Source: Bacteroidota bacterium (GTDB taxonomy: Bacteria; Bacteroidota; Bacteroidia; Chitinophagales; LD1). Taken from it: DNA of 64,000 bases. Under the pieces are notes generated by a model that was not told where the DNA came from, did not search any database, and worked only from the letters and a program-made list of their open reading frames with translations. Of the stretch, positions 9,759 through 18,816 are shown piece after piece. The stretch's first letter is position 1, and the number at the start of each line of letters is the position of its first letter. The stretch spans positions 17,422 to 81,421 of the forward strand of contig JAPLES010000084.1 in assembly GCA_026391075.1 (NCBI GenBank). Direction: 5' to 3'. The position numbers and the translations under genes were made by a program.

Positions 9759-11561
9759 ATGCCAGCCAAATTCTACTCCAAAGAAAATCTTCGCTTTTTA
9801 CTTTTCAATGTTCATGAAACCGAAAAGTTTTGCGACCGCGAATATTTTAAAGAACACACCCGCGAAAACTTCGAATTGATTTTAGAATCGGCTGAGTCAC
9901 TTGCGGCAAATCAACTTCGCCCCATTTTATTAGAAATGGATAGAAACCCGCCACACATAGAAAATGCACGAATTAAAGTGCATCCTAAAATGCGCGGCTT
10001 GATGCGCACCTTTGGAAATGACGGCTGGATTTCAATGAGCGCACCCAATGAGTTTGGCGGACAGCAAGTACCGTTTACTGTGTTGCAGGCGGTCAGTTTT
10101 ATTTTTGGCGCAGCCAATTATTCACCTACAGCTTATGCTTTTCTTACTACCGGTGCCGCGCATTTGATTGAAGAATTCGGCAGTAAAGAGTTGCAACAAA
10201 AGTATATTCCGAAAATGTTTAGTGGCGAATGGCAAGGCACCATGGCCTTGAGCGAACCACAGGCGGGAAGTTCCTTGAGTGATGTAGTTACCACGGCAGT
10301 GCCTACTGCCGAAGGACATTATTTATTGAAAGGGCAAAAAGTTTTTATCTCTTGTGGCGATAGCGATGCGGTAGACAATATTGTTCACTTAATGCTGGCG
10401 CGAATTGAAGGTGCGCCTGTGGGCACAAAAGGCATTTCGCTTTTTGTTGTGCCACGGATGCGTGCAGCAGAAGATGGAAATCTTGTTTTCAATGATGTAA
10501 ACACAGCGGGAGTATTTCATAAGATGGGATACCACGGTGCGCCCATTGCGCATTTAATGATGGGTGAGAAAAATGATTGTCATGGTTATTTGTTAGGCGA
10601 ACCGCACAAAGGTTTGAGCTACATGTTTACTATGATGAACGAAGCGCGCATTGGTGTGGGAGTGAATGCTACTTCTATTGCATCGGCTGCATATTACAAC
10701 TCGCTGGAGTATGCAAATGTGCGCGCGCAGGGACGAAAGCTCAATGAGAAAGATCCTGCAAAACCACAAACGCTTATCATCAATCATGCTGATGTAAAAC
10801 GAATGTTGCTGTTTCAAAAAGCTGTGGTGGAAGGCTCGCTTTCGCTTTGTTTACAAGCTTGCAAGTATTACGACAATTCAAAAACGCTTATTGGAGAGGA
10901 TGCAGAAAATAATTTTCTGAAACTGGAATTGCTTACACCAATGGTGAAATCTTATCCGGCTGAAATGAGTAACCACACCACGAGTGCAGCACTGCAATGT
11001 TTCGGTGGCTATGGTTTTACAAAAGAATTTTTGGCTGAATTATTTTATCGCGAAACAAGAATTCACACGCTTCACGAAGGCACCACTGCCATACATGGAA
11101 TGGATTTACTGGGCAGAAAAGTGATGATGCAAAACGGCAAAGCAACTATGCTGCTCATGCAGGAAATAATGCAGGATATTGAAGAAGCTAAAAAATATGA
11201 ATCGCTGAAAACCTATGCCGAAACGGCTTTTGATAAATTAATGAAAATGCAGGAAATAAGCATGCATTTAATGAAGGTGGCGCAAAAAAGCGGACCCGAA
11301 GTTTATTTGAGCGATGCAACACTCTACTTAGAAATGTTTGGAATTTTAATGATTGGATGGCAGTGGTTGAAGCAAGGAATTAAAGTGGAAGAACTAAAAC
11401 TGTCTACATCAAAAGAGTTCAGCACAGAGTTTTTACAATCAAAAATAAATGCGTTGCAATATTTCTTTGAATACGAAGTGCCTAAAACGGAAGGATTAAT
11501 GACAAGGTTGAAAAGCAGCAATCATGTAACAGTGGATGCGAAGCCGGAAGAGATTTTGTAA
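9759..11561 (+). CDS. Acyl-CoA dehydrogenase family protein (about 600 aa)
   Basis: GTMALSEPQAGSSLSDV, AALQCFGGYGFTKEFLAELFYRETRIHTLHEGTTAIHGMDLLGRK motifs. Confidence 0.92.
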   Translation: MPAKFYSKENLRFLLFNVHETEKFCDREYFKEHTRENFELILESAESLAANQLRPILLEMDRNPPHIENARIKVHPKMRGLMRTFGNDGWISMSAPNEFGGQQVPFTVLQAVSFIFGAANYSPTAYAFLTTGAAHLIEEFGSKELQQKYIPKMFSGEWQGTMALSEPQAGSSLSDVVTTAVPTAEGHYLLKGQKVFISCGDSDAVDNIVHLMLARIEGAPVGTKGISLFVVPRMRAAEDGNLVFNDVNTAGVFHKMGYHGAPIAHLMMGEKNDCHGYLLGEPHKGLSYMFTMMNEARIGVGVNATSIASAAYYNSLEYANVRAQGRKLNEKDPAKPQTLIINHADVKRMLLFQKAVVEGSLSLCLQACKYYDNSKTLIGEDAENNFLKLELLTPMVKSYPAEMSNHTTSAALQCFGGYGFTKEFLAELFYRETRIHTLHEGTTAIHGMDLLGRKVMMQNGKATMLLMQEIMQDIEEAKKYESLKTYAETAFDKLMKMQEISMHLMKVAQKSGPEVYLSDATLYLEMFGILMIGWQWLKQGIKVEELKLSTSKEFSTEFLQSKINALQYFFEYEVPKTEGLMTRLKSSNHVTVDAKPEEIL

Positions 11562-11568
11562 AAAAGTA

Positions 11569-11590
11569 AAGCCGTCTTACGGGACGGCTT
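11569..11590 (-). terminator. Hairpin between convergent genes, terminator-like on the minus strand
   Basis: AAGCCGTC-TTACGG-GACGGCTT; on the minus strand followed by TTTACTTTTTTAC. Confidence 0.55.
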
Positions 11591-11805
11591 CGAATAACCC
11601 CTAACTTATAATCAGTTTGTGTAAACCCGTTGCTCTTAATGGCGTTGTGGTTCGTTTGATTAGTGTTACGCGCCAACGCACAAAGAAGTTTTGCTAATCA
11701 AATTCGAATACAAGAATAATTTTGTGTGAAACGCAGGGTACCTTACAGACACAAAGAAAAACAAGTAAGCTGGTGGGAAAAAGTTGTATAAAGTATGCGC
11801 ATTGC

Positions 11806-14800
11806 TTACCGCACTATCGCCATCTTCCCAAAACCCTTCTTAAAATATTTATCAAAGCCTTCGCTTAAGTGATCCATTTCTTTATTGTCCATGCGCGTAG
11901 AAACGGTGTAAAAATAAATTCCATTAGAAAGCTGATCGCCATATTGGTCGCGACCGTCCCAAGCGTATTCGGTAATGTTATTACCTATATGCAGTTGTCC
12001 CAGTTCCTCTTTAAAAATTTCCTTCACCACAATGCCGCGGATGGTCATAATCTGAATTTTCATGAAGTCGGGAACCTCGGTACCTGTAAGCGTGAACACA
12101 AATTTGGTGGAAGTGGTAAACGGATTTGGGTAGTTGAGAATGTTTGTAATCATTGGCTTATTGATGATTTCAAAATCAATTTTGTAGTCGTAGAACACGT
12201 TGCCTTCGTAACGGTTAACGGTTGTGCTACTGTTGTTTCCACTGCGGTCGCGGTCTTTTACTATTAGTTCATAAACACCATCAGACAGGGCAGAAATGAA
12301 ACCAGGCTTAAGTTCAATTTGTGCTTTGTTGCCGCGATTCAACTTGGTAGAATCGGCCGGATAGAATTTCATGATGACATCATCATAACTCATTCTGCGC
12401 GGTGTGGTTTCGTTCGGATATTTCAGATACACATTCACTAGTGCAGTATCGTTTAGCGCAAGAAATTTGTTTTCGTCTTTAAGCGTAATAAGAATATTTG
12501 GTTGGGCAGAAACTATATCGCCATTAAGAATATGCTGGTTATCGAAGGTAACATCGAGCAATGGATTTATTTTATCGGATACGCTGGTGAAGTTTATTTC
12601 CGCAATGTTGTTGAAATGATACTGCTCTAATTGATCATTCTCGGGGTTGGCTTCAATAATCAATTTGTTGAGTCCATTAAAATTTGCTCCGCTAACAGGT
12701 TTGTCAAAAACCAAAATCATGGTATCTAAACCGCCAAGGGTATCCTGCCTAATAGAGAAATTCTGATTATTGAACTGCGCATCGCGCAAAACATATTTCG
12801 TGAGCATGCTGTCCATACGCACATCGGTTACATTTTCCAATGCCACTTCTACATGAAGATTCTGCCCCAGGTTAACCGGATTGTTGATAGCAAAATGTGC
12901 CGCAGGATTGATTGCAGCTTCAGGAGGTTTTTTGTAAAGCACGCGCCAGTAAGTTAATTGTGCAGGCGTGCGCAAAGCATCATCGGTAGTGTGCAAACGC
13001 AGTTTCAAATAAGGAAACTGTGAAGCGAGAATCGTATCTGCACCAAAGAAATAAAGATTGGAATCGGAAGTAGTGCGCAGCACAGTATCAAAGCCATTTA
13101 GGTTTACACCAATAACATCGAGCGAGTCCTTATCGGTTGCCTGATTTTGGAACGAAGTGCGTTTCCAATGCACGCTTCCCCAACTTACAGCAGGACCAAT
13201 TTTAGGCGTGGTGAAAAAACCGGTGTTCCAATTGCCAATAAAATTAACGGAAGTATCAAGCGCAGTAGCGTATCCATTTTTATAAGCAGTAAAACTCGGA
13301 TAGCTTAAGTTCCCTTTTTGTGTAAAGAAAACCAAAGGACCATTCAATGATGTATCGGCAAAGTTTTGTGCTTGTACAAAACCTAGAGATTGTAAAGAAC
13401 TAACGAGCGTAGCGTCCCAGCTAGTGTAAGGAACTTGATTAACCGAATAAACTAGCACGTAAAAATTATTCGGAATAAAATCAATGAAACGTTTAATAGT
13501 AGTTGACCACGGCTCGTTGAAGTGACCGGGGTTAGCACCCTTAGTCAAAAAATCAAAACCAGATTGGCGGTAGTACTGACCCGAGCAGTGAATGTTGTAG
13601 AAGTTATCGCCATAATTATCACCATTATTATTGTAGCTATAAAGCGGAACTCCTGTTACGTTATCAATTACAGCAAAAGTTAAACCTGCATTGTAACCTA
13701 CACCACCACCGCAATTTCCCATACGCCAACGATATTCGTTATAGCTGTTGTAATCCCAACCAAGGCTTTCGAACTGCGGGTTGTTTGCAAAACCATTTCC
13801 TGTAAGTACGTGAATATTATTTACAGTTGGTGGGTATTTAAAAACACGGTCGGTATCTAATTTTATATTGGTGTAATCGTCTTTTCCCCACTGAAAATAA
13901 TGCGACTGGTTCCACCCCGGAAACTCATCTTTCAAATAAATAAACGAACTGTAATGCCACGCAGCACTGGCTGAATCTTTCTGCACTCGCCAGTAATAAA
14001 CAGTGCTGTCTTTAAGTGTAATAGTTGTTGGAAAATGAACTACTCCCCCACCCTGAAACACGCTTCCTGTTTGAAGCGGAGCGGCAAAAAGTTCAGAAGT
14101 GTCTAATTCAAATTTATAATTGCGAGCAATAGCAAACGGATTCACAGTTGATGCTTTTAGTATTACTCCCTGCTTAGGCACAATCGCAAATTCGTAAGGA
14201 TAGATTGGAATGATATCATCGTTTTGAATGTAAATAGAAACAGGCGCAAGCAAACCATTGTTGCCTTCTGCCATTTCATCAATTTTAAAATCGGCTTCTA
14301 CATAAGGTTCGAAAAGGTTTTGCCCGTAACCGAGCGATGAAACATTTACAGGAAGTTTAAACGCAACCGTGTCAACGTAATAAGGCGCGCGCACCATCAT
14401 GCGGTAGTTGTATGTAACAGGTGTTCCGCTAGCGTCAAACAAAGTGCGCTTCAAAGTAACTGCAATAGAATCTTTGATTGCTTTGCCCAAGTTGGTAACA
14501 ATCACATTCACTTCAAACGAATCGGTGCCGGGCTGTATGGTTGAAGGAGTAAAGAAAACCGATGAACCATCAATAGCATAATCAGGTTTAGGATATTGAT
14601 TCACTTTTAAACCGGGGTCGCCATGCAAGGTCATTTCATACGCCACCATCATATCGTTATCGCTATTGAAATTAGTTGGATTGGTATAGAGATAAACGAG
14701 CGCATTTTGGAGTGCTTTACCAAGCGGCATGGTATAAGAAGAGTCACATACTTTTTGATACACCTGTGCCGAAAAATTATATAAGCCACTTGAAGTGGAC

Positions 14801-16920
14801 AGACTGGAAGTGGCCATGAAAGCAATAGCTCCTTTCTCGGCTCCTAAAACAAAACGCTCACTATATCCCGGTGTTGCATCGTGTATAAAACCCGAAAAGC
14901 AACCGTTAGAAAGTATAACCGGGTATTTACCTTGGTTGGAATAATTCTCCGGTTCATCAATGCTAAAATCAAATGCTCCAGTGGCAGAGTGACCAAAGAA
15001 AGTAATCCAGGAAACACCTTGGTTAATTTTGTCTTTAATGATTTGCGATTGCGATAAATCAATTGGGTCGGATGAGTTTTTTGAAAACGCTGTAATGTGC
15101 GCTCCCCATTGAGTGTCAACAGCAGTAACTGCATAACTGCTTAAATAATTTCTAAAATTAATTTGCTCGCCATTCGAAGTTCCACCACTAAAATGCAGTA
15201 TTTGTTTTTGCCAGATTTTAGGAGCTATAACCTGCGCAAAATCATAACTGTTTTGTTCCGCCTCGTACACTTTAATTTTTTCGAGATAGTTTTTTACATC
15301 CAGCGCTTTTTCGGTAGCTAATCTACCTATGGCCAGTTTTGGAAAATCGTTTTGGCGAGTAGCCGCCAATAAATTATCGGAGCCGGGAAAACCGAAAGTG
15401 GGAACCAAACATTGCGCACGTGCAGCTGCGTTGTTGCGTACAAATTTTGATTCGCGTCCTTTACCAACAATGAAAACATACTTTGGTTTTAATGACCATG
15501 TGCTGGTAGCATAATTGATAAAATTGCGAACAGCCAATGGCGATTTTCGAATACCAAAACCAAATTGGTCGTAGAGTAAATCGATATCTACAATGCGAGG
15601 TTGCTGATATTTACCCTCACGATACGCTCTGTAATCTTCCACGTAATTATGTCCAGTACCATCGTTAAGCAATGAACTGGCGGTAATGATTACATACTCG
15701 CTTTGGTTAGAAAGTGATGTGTAGTCAACAAAATTTACAGGAGTAATTTTTGTAACCGCAATAGATGCCGATGCATCACCTGAGCGCAAATACATTTCGC
15801 GGTTTACCGAAGATGAAAGTAAGTGAAACTTGAGAGGTGCGCTTCCTGCAGGTTGTGCCGATTTATAAAAATAACCATTAGTTAAGTCGTAAAGTACAGG
15901 CTGCGTACCATTATCATTGTAGTTATTTATCTCTACGTAAGTAGAAGGGCCGGCAGCAGCAGAAAATGAAAAAGTGTTTCCTGCATCGGCATCAAAATCG
16001 CGCGGGTAATTAATTTCTAAGTAGCCAACAATATTCTGCTTTTGGCTAAAGGCATTATCATTTGCAACAAACGTAGCTGTGTTATTTCCATTATTGAGTT
16101 GCGATATAGGAATACTCACAATTGTTTTATTCAATTGAAAGCCATTGTGAAATTGATTTTGCACAATCGGGTTTCCATTCCACGAAATATTTACGTTGTG
16201 GTTTTCAAAATTGGAATTATTGGCATAATTGGTTTTGAAAACTGAATTAGGTCCACTGGTATAAACGTGTGGAGTGGCTACTATAAAATCTTGATTGACG
16301 TGATTGAAGTAGGAGGAAAACGCATAGCCTTCTCCTGTTTCGTAAAGCGATTTATAAACTTCTTCGCTGGTACCTACCGAGATTACGGTGTAATACTTGC
16401 CATCATAATAACTGCCAGTTGGGTAATTGACAATTTGCTTTTTAATGAAGTAGTTTTCTCTGGCGGGTGGATTCAACAAATTATTCGGAAGCTCTGTATA
16501 TCGCAAATTGTTTCCATTAGGATTGATAGTCAAAAAATAAATGGAGGTATCGGTAAACAAACTGTAACTCGCATTGAGTTGGTCATCGGCTGTGCGATAA
16601 AGTAAACTGTCTATGTACCCTTTGTTCTTCTCACCATAAAATTCAATATAACCACCATTGCTGAGTGGGCTTAGTCCCGAAGAAACATACAGAGGAATGG
16701 CTTGCCCATTATGATACATAGCAAAACTTGAACCTGTAGCCAATCCTACGTTTGGAATGGTAGAAGAAAGCGTTGAAAAATTAAGGCGGTAGAGTCCATC
16801 TTGGGTAACACTTATTTTGTAATAAGTAAGTGTAGGATTTACCCATTCATTACCGAACGGTTGCGCACGCAAGCCAAAAACAATGACCGTAAAAGAAAAG
16901 TAGAGTAGAAGTTTCTTCAT
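11806..16920 (-). CDS. porU: T9SS sortase PorU-family C25 cysteine peptidase (PorU/PorU2-like)
   Basis: 1704 aa; C25 peptidase features WITFFGHSATGAFDFS (His) and PVILSNGCFSGFIHD (Cys); C-term NYPNPFTTSTKFVFTLTG...EYAWDGRDQYGDQLSNGIYFYTV. Confidence 0.82.
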   Translation of the reverse strand: MKKLLLYFSFTVIVFGLRAQPFGNEWVNPTLTYYKISVTQDGLYRLNFSTLSSTIPNVGLATGSSFAMYHNGQAIPLYVSSGLSPLSNGGYIEFYGEKNKGYIDSLLYRTADDQLNASYSLFTDTSIYFLTINPNGNNLRYTELPNNLLNPPARENYFIKKQIVNYPTGSYYDGKYYTVISVGTSEEVYKSLYETGEGYAFSSYFNHVNQDFIVATPHVYTSGPNSVFKTNYANNSNFENHNVNISWNGNPIVQNQFHNGFQLNKTIVSIPISQLNNGNNTATFVANDNAFSQKQNIVGYLEINYPRDFDADAGNTFSFSAAAGPSTYVEINNYNDNGTQPVLYDLTNGYFYKSAQPAGSAPLKFHLLSSSVNREMYLRSGDASASIAVTKITPVNFVDYTSLSNQSEYVIITASSLLNDGTGHNYVEDYRAYREGKYQQPRIVDIDLLYDQFGFGIRKSPLAVRNFINYATSTWSLKPKYVFIVGKGRESKFVRNNAAARAQCLVPTFGFPGSDNLLAATRQNDFPKLAIGRLATEKALDVKNYLEKIKVYEAEQNSYDFAQVIAPKIWQKQILHFSGGTSNGEQINFRNYLSSYAVTAVDTQWGAHITAFSKNSSDPIDLSQSQIIKDKINQGVSWITFFGHSATGAFDFSIDEPENYSNQGKYPVILSNGCFSGFIHDATPGYSERFVLGAEKGAIAFMATSSLSTSSGLYNFSAQVYQKVCDSSYTMPLGKALQNALVYLYTNPTNFNSDNDMMVAYEMTLHGDPGLKVNQYPKPDYAIDGSSVFFTPSTIQPGTDSFEVNVIVTNLGKAIKDSIAVTLKRTLFDASGTPVTYNYRMMVRAPYYVDTVAFKLPVNVSSLGYGQNLFEPYVEADFKIDEMAEGNNGLLAPVSIYIQNDDIIPIYPYEFAIVPKQGVILKASTVNPFAIARNYKFELDTSELFAAPLQTGSVFQGGGVVHFPTTITLKDSTVYYWRVQKDSASAAWHYSSFIYLKDEFPGWNQSHYFQWGKDDYTNIKLDTDRVFKYPPTVNNIHVLTGNGFANNPQFESLGWDYNSYNEYRWRMGNCGGGVGYNAGLTFAVIDNVTGVPLYSYNNNGDNYGDNFYNIHCSGQYYRQSGFDFLTKGANPGHFNEPWSTTIKRFIDFIPNNFYVLVYSVNQVPYTSWDATLVSSLQSLGFVQAQNFADTSLNGPLVFFTQKGNLSYPSFTAYKNGYATALDTSVNFIGNWNTGFFTTPKIGPAVSWGSVHWKRTSFQNQATDKDSLDVIGVNLNGFDTVLRTTSDSNLYFFGADTILASQFPYLKLRLHTTDDALRTPAQLTYWRVLYKKPPEAAINPAAHFAINNPVNLGQNLHVEVALENVTDVRMDSMLTKYVLRDAQFNNQNFSIRQDTLGGLDTMILVFDKPVSGANFNGLNKLIIEANPENDQLEQYHFNNIAEINFTSVSDKINPLLDVTFDNQHILNGDIVSAQPNILITLKDENKFLALNDTALVNVYLKYPNETTPRRMSYDDVIMKFYPADSTKLNRGNKAQIELKPGFISALSDGVYELIVKDRDRSGNNSSTTVNRYEGNVFYDYKIDFEIINKPMITNILNYPNPFTTSTKFVFTLTGTEVPDFMKIQIMTIRGIVVKEIFKEELGQLHIGNNITEYAWDGRDQYGDQLSNGIYFYTVSTRMDNKEMDHLSEGFDKYFKKGFGKMAIVR

Positions 16921-16923
16921 ACA

Positions 16924-18033
16924 CTAATCCTTGAGCTTTTTGTTGATGTCGAGGCGAAGTGAAATAACGTGCGAATACAAACCTGCACCGCCATCTTTAT
17001 CTTTTATAGTGGTGAGATTGGTCAACGCATAATCCAACGAAATGATTTTGATATGCAACCCTGCTCCAATGTTTGGCGAAACCGTAAATCGTTTTTTGCC
17101 TAGCTCATCAGTAGCACGTTGAAGATTTCCAACACCGGTACGAATACAGACATCAATGTTTTTTACCGGAACATATTTTAGTTCTAACCCCACCGTCATA
17201 TCAACACTAATAGGTTTACCAGCAATCAAAACATTTCGTTTGCCATCGGTAGTTAAACCAAAATTAATTTCAGGTGTAATAAAAAATTTGTTTTTGATAT
17301 TGCCTTCATAAGCCGCACCCAACAAAAACATTGGCGTAGTAATTTCTAGAGTGTTCCTCGGAAGTTCGTTATTGGTTTGCAACAAAATTTGTTTCTCAGC
17401 ATCGGTGAAGGTGATGTTCCAAGAAACAAAAGTAGAAGTAATATCGCGAGCCATAAAACCAATGCGCCAATCTTTAATGCGATACTGCAATCCTAAATCA
17501 ATTCCAAAACCAAAGGCTTTGGCAAACTTTCCAATTTGTCGATAAAGCACTTTTGCCGTTCCTCCAATGCTCAAACCTTTTACAGGAAGTTGCTGCGCGT
17601 AGTGCAATTGAAAAGCATAATCAGCCGCACTGAACGAAGTGATTTTAGTATAGTCAACACTTCCATCGGGTTGAACCAGAAATAAAGTGTTTGGAATATC
17701 ATCAATACCGAAACGAGTAAATGAAAAACCAATGACGCGCTTGTGGTCTTGAAAAGGAACAGCAAAGGTTACGTAGTCATACTTGGCAATGCCTGCAAAA
17801 TATTCAGAGTGCATGATGCCTCCCTGAAATGTGTTGGAGATGTGTACCAAACCGGCCGGGTTATAGTAACTTGAATAAACATCGGCTGTGGTAGCTACTT
17901 GTGCATTTGCCATTGCCAATCCGCGACCGCCAACACCTATTTGCAAAAACTCGTTGCTGTATTTGCGAACCGTTTGTGCAAACAAACAATTGCCAGTGAA
18001 AATAATGAAAGCGAGGATGGTAGTTCTCTTCAT
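16924..18033 (-). CDS. PorV/PorQ-family outer-membrane barrel (PorV2-like), paired with the PorU-family gene
   Basis: TVRKYSNEFLQIGVGGRGLAMANAQVATTADVYSSYYNPAGLVHI; 3 bp from the PorU-like ORF. Confidence 0.75.
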   Translation of the reverse strand: MKRTTILAFIIFTGNCLFAQTVRKYSNEFLQIGVGGRGLAMANAQVATTADVYSSYYNPAGLVHISNTFQGGIMHSEYFAGIAKYDYVTFAVPFQDHKRVIGFSFTRFGIDDIPNTLFLVQPDGSVDYTKITSFSAADYAFQLHYAQQLPVKGLSIGGTAKVLYRQIGKFAKAFGFGIDLGLQYRIKDWRIGFMARDITSTFVSWNITFTDAEKQILLQTNNELPRNTLEITTPMFLLGAAYEGNIKNKFFITPEINFGLTTDGKRNVLIAGKPISVDMTVGLELKYVPVKNIDVCIRTGVGNLQRATDELGKKRFTVSPNIGAGLHIKIISLDYALTNLTTIKDKDGGAGLYSHVISLRLDINKKLKD

Positions 18034-18692
18034 AATTTATTATTCAAAATTTCTTGCCAACTATAACGCAAAGCAGAATCTATATTGTGCAAAGCAAGAA
18101 CAAATTTTCCTTTTTCCTCTTCGGTGAATTCTGTTTTTGTGACCGAAGCATAAATGCGACTCAAGCCGGTTACTATATTTTCTAATTCGCTGAACAGAAA
18201 TAAAAATTGCTTCTGTTTGAAAAACTGAAATTTAGAGAAAAAACTTTGCCCCGCAACCTCCAGCGAATGAAGGGCGAAGTATTGGTGAATAAATTTCTCT
18301 TCCACCACGTTGATGCATTCGTAATATTTCACACAAACATCTTTGTGCTGTAAAAGAATTTGACGGTCAATCATCATTTCAACAGCCAGATGCGCAATCA
18401 CAGACAAACGAAGTTTTTCGCGATTCAAATTTTCGTTTAAAAAAAATTGCATTGCAGTTGATACCTGCGCTGCAAACAAAGGCGAAGCATGAAACCATTT
18501 ATCACCGGCATAATGTTGAACGATACCGCTATGAATCTGTTGCAGATTTTCATCTTGAGATATGTGGGCATATCTCAATTTTGAATTGTAAACGCGTGTG
18601 AAACCATTGGCAAAATCGGGAATGGATAGTGCCGCTACAAAGAGCGGGTTTCCATTGGGCAATTCGGTATAAAAATGTGAGAGAAAGTGCAT
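18030..18692 (-). CDS. Acyl carrier protein phosphodiesterase-like (AcpH/DUF479 family)
   Basis: MHFLSHFYTELPNGNPLFVAALSIPDFANG...IVQHYAGDKWFHASPLF...HLAVEMMIDRQIL; 4-bp overlap with the downstream gene start. Confidence 0.6.
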   Translation of the reverse strand: MHFLSHFYTELPNGNPLFVAALSIPDFANGFTRVYNSKLRYAHISQDENLQQIHSGIVQHYAGDKWFHASPLFAAQVSTAMQFFLNENLNREKLRLSVIAHLAVEMMIDRQILLQHKDVCVKYYECINVVEEKFIHQYFALHSLEVAGQSFFSKFQFFKQKQFLFLFSELENIVTGLSRIYASVTKTEFTEEEKGKFVLALHNIDSALRYSWQEILNNKL

Positions 18693-18816
18693 GAAAAGAT
18701 TTCAGTTTCTAGGAGCCAGAATATAAACGGGCTAATTTTTAACGGTAAAACAAAAGGAAAAGGTTGTGAGAAAAAGATTTGTAGTAGTGAAAAAAAATCT
18801 TGTTCTCCTCTCCTGC

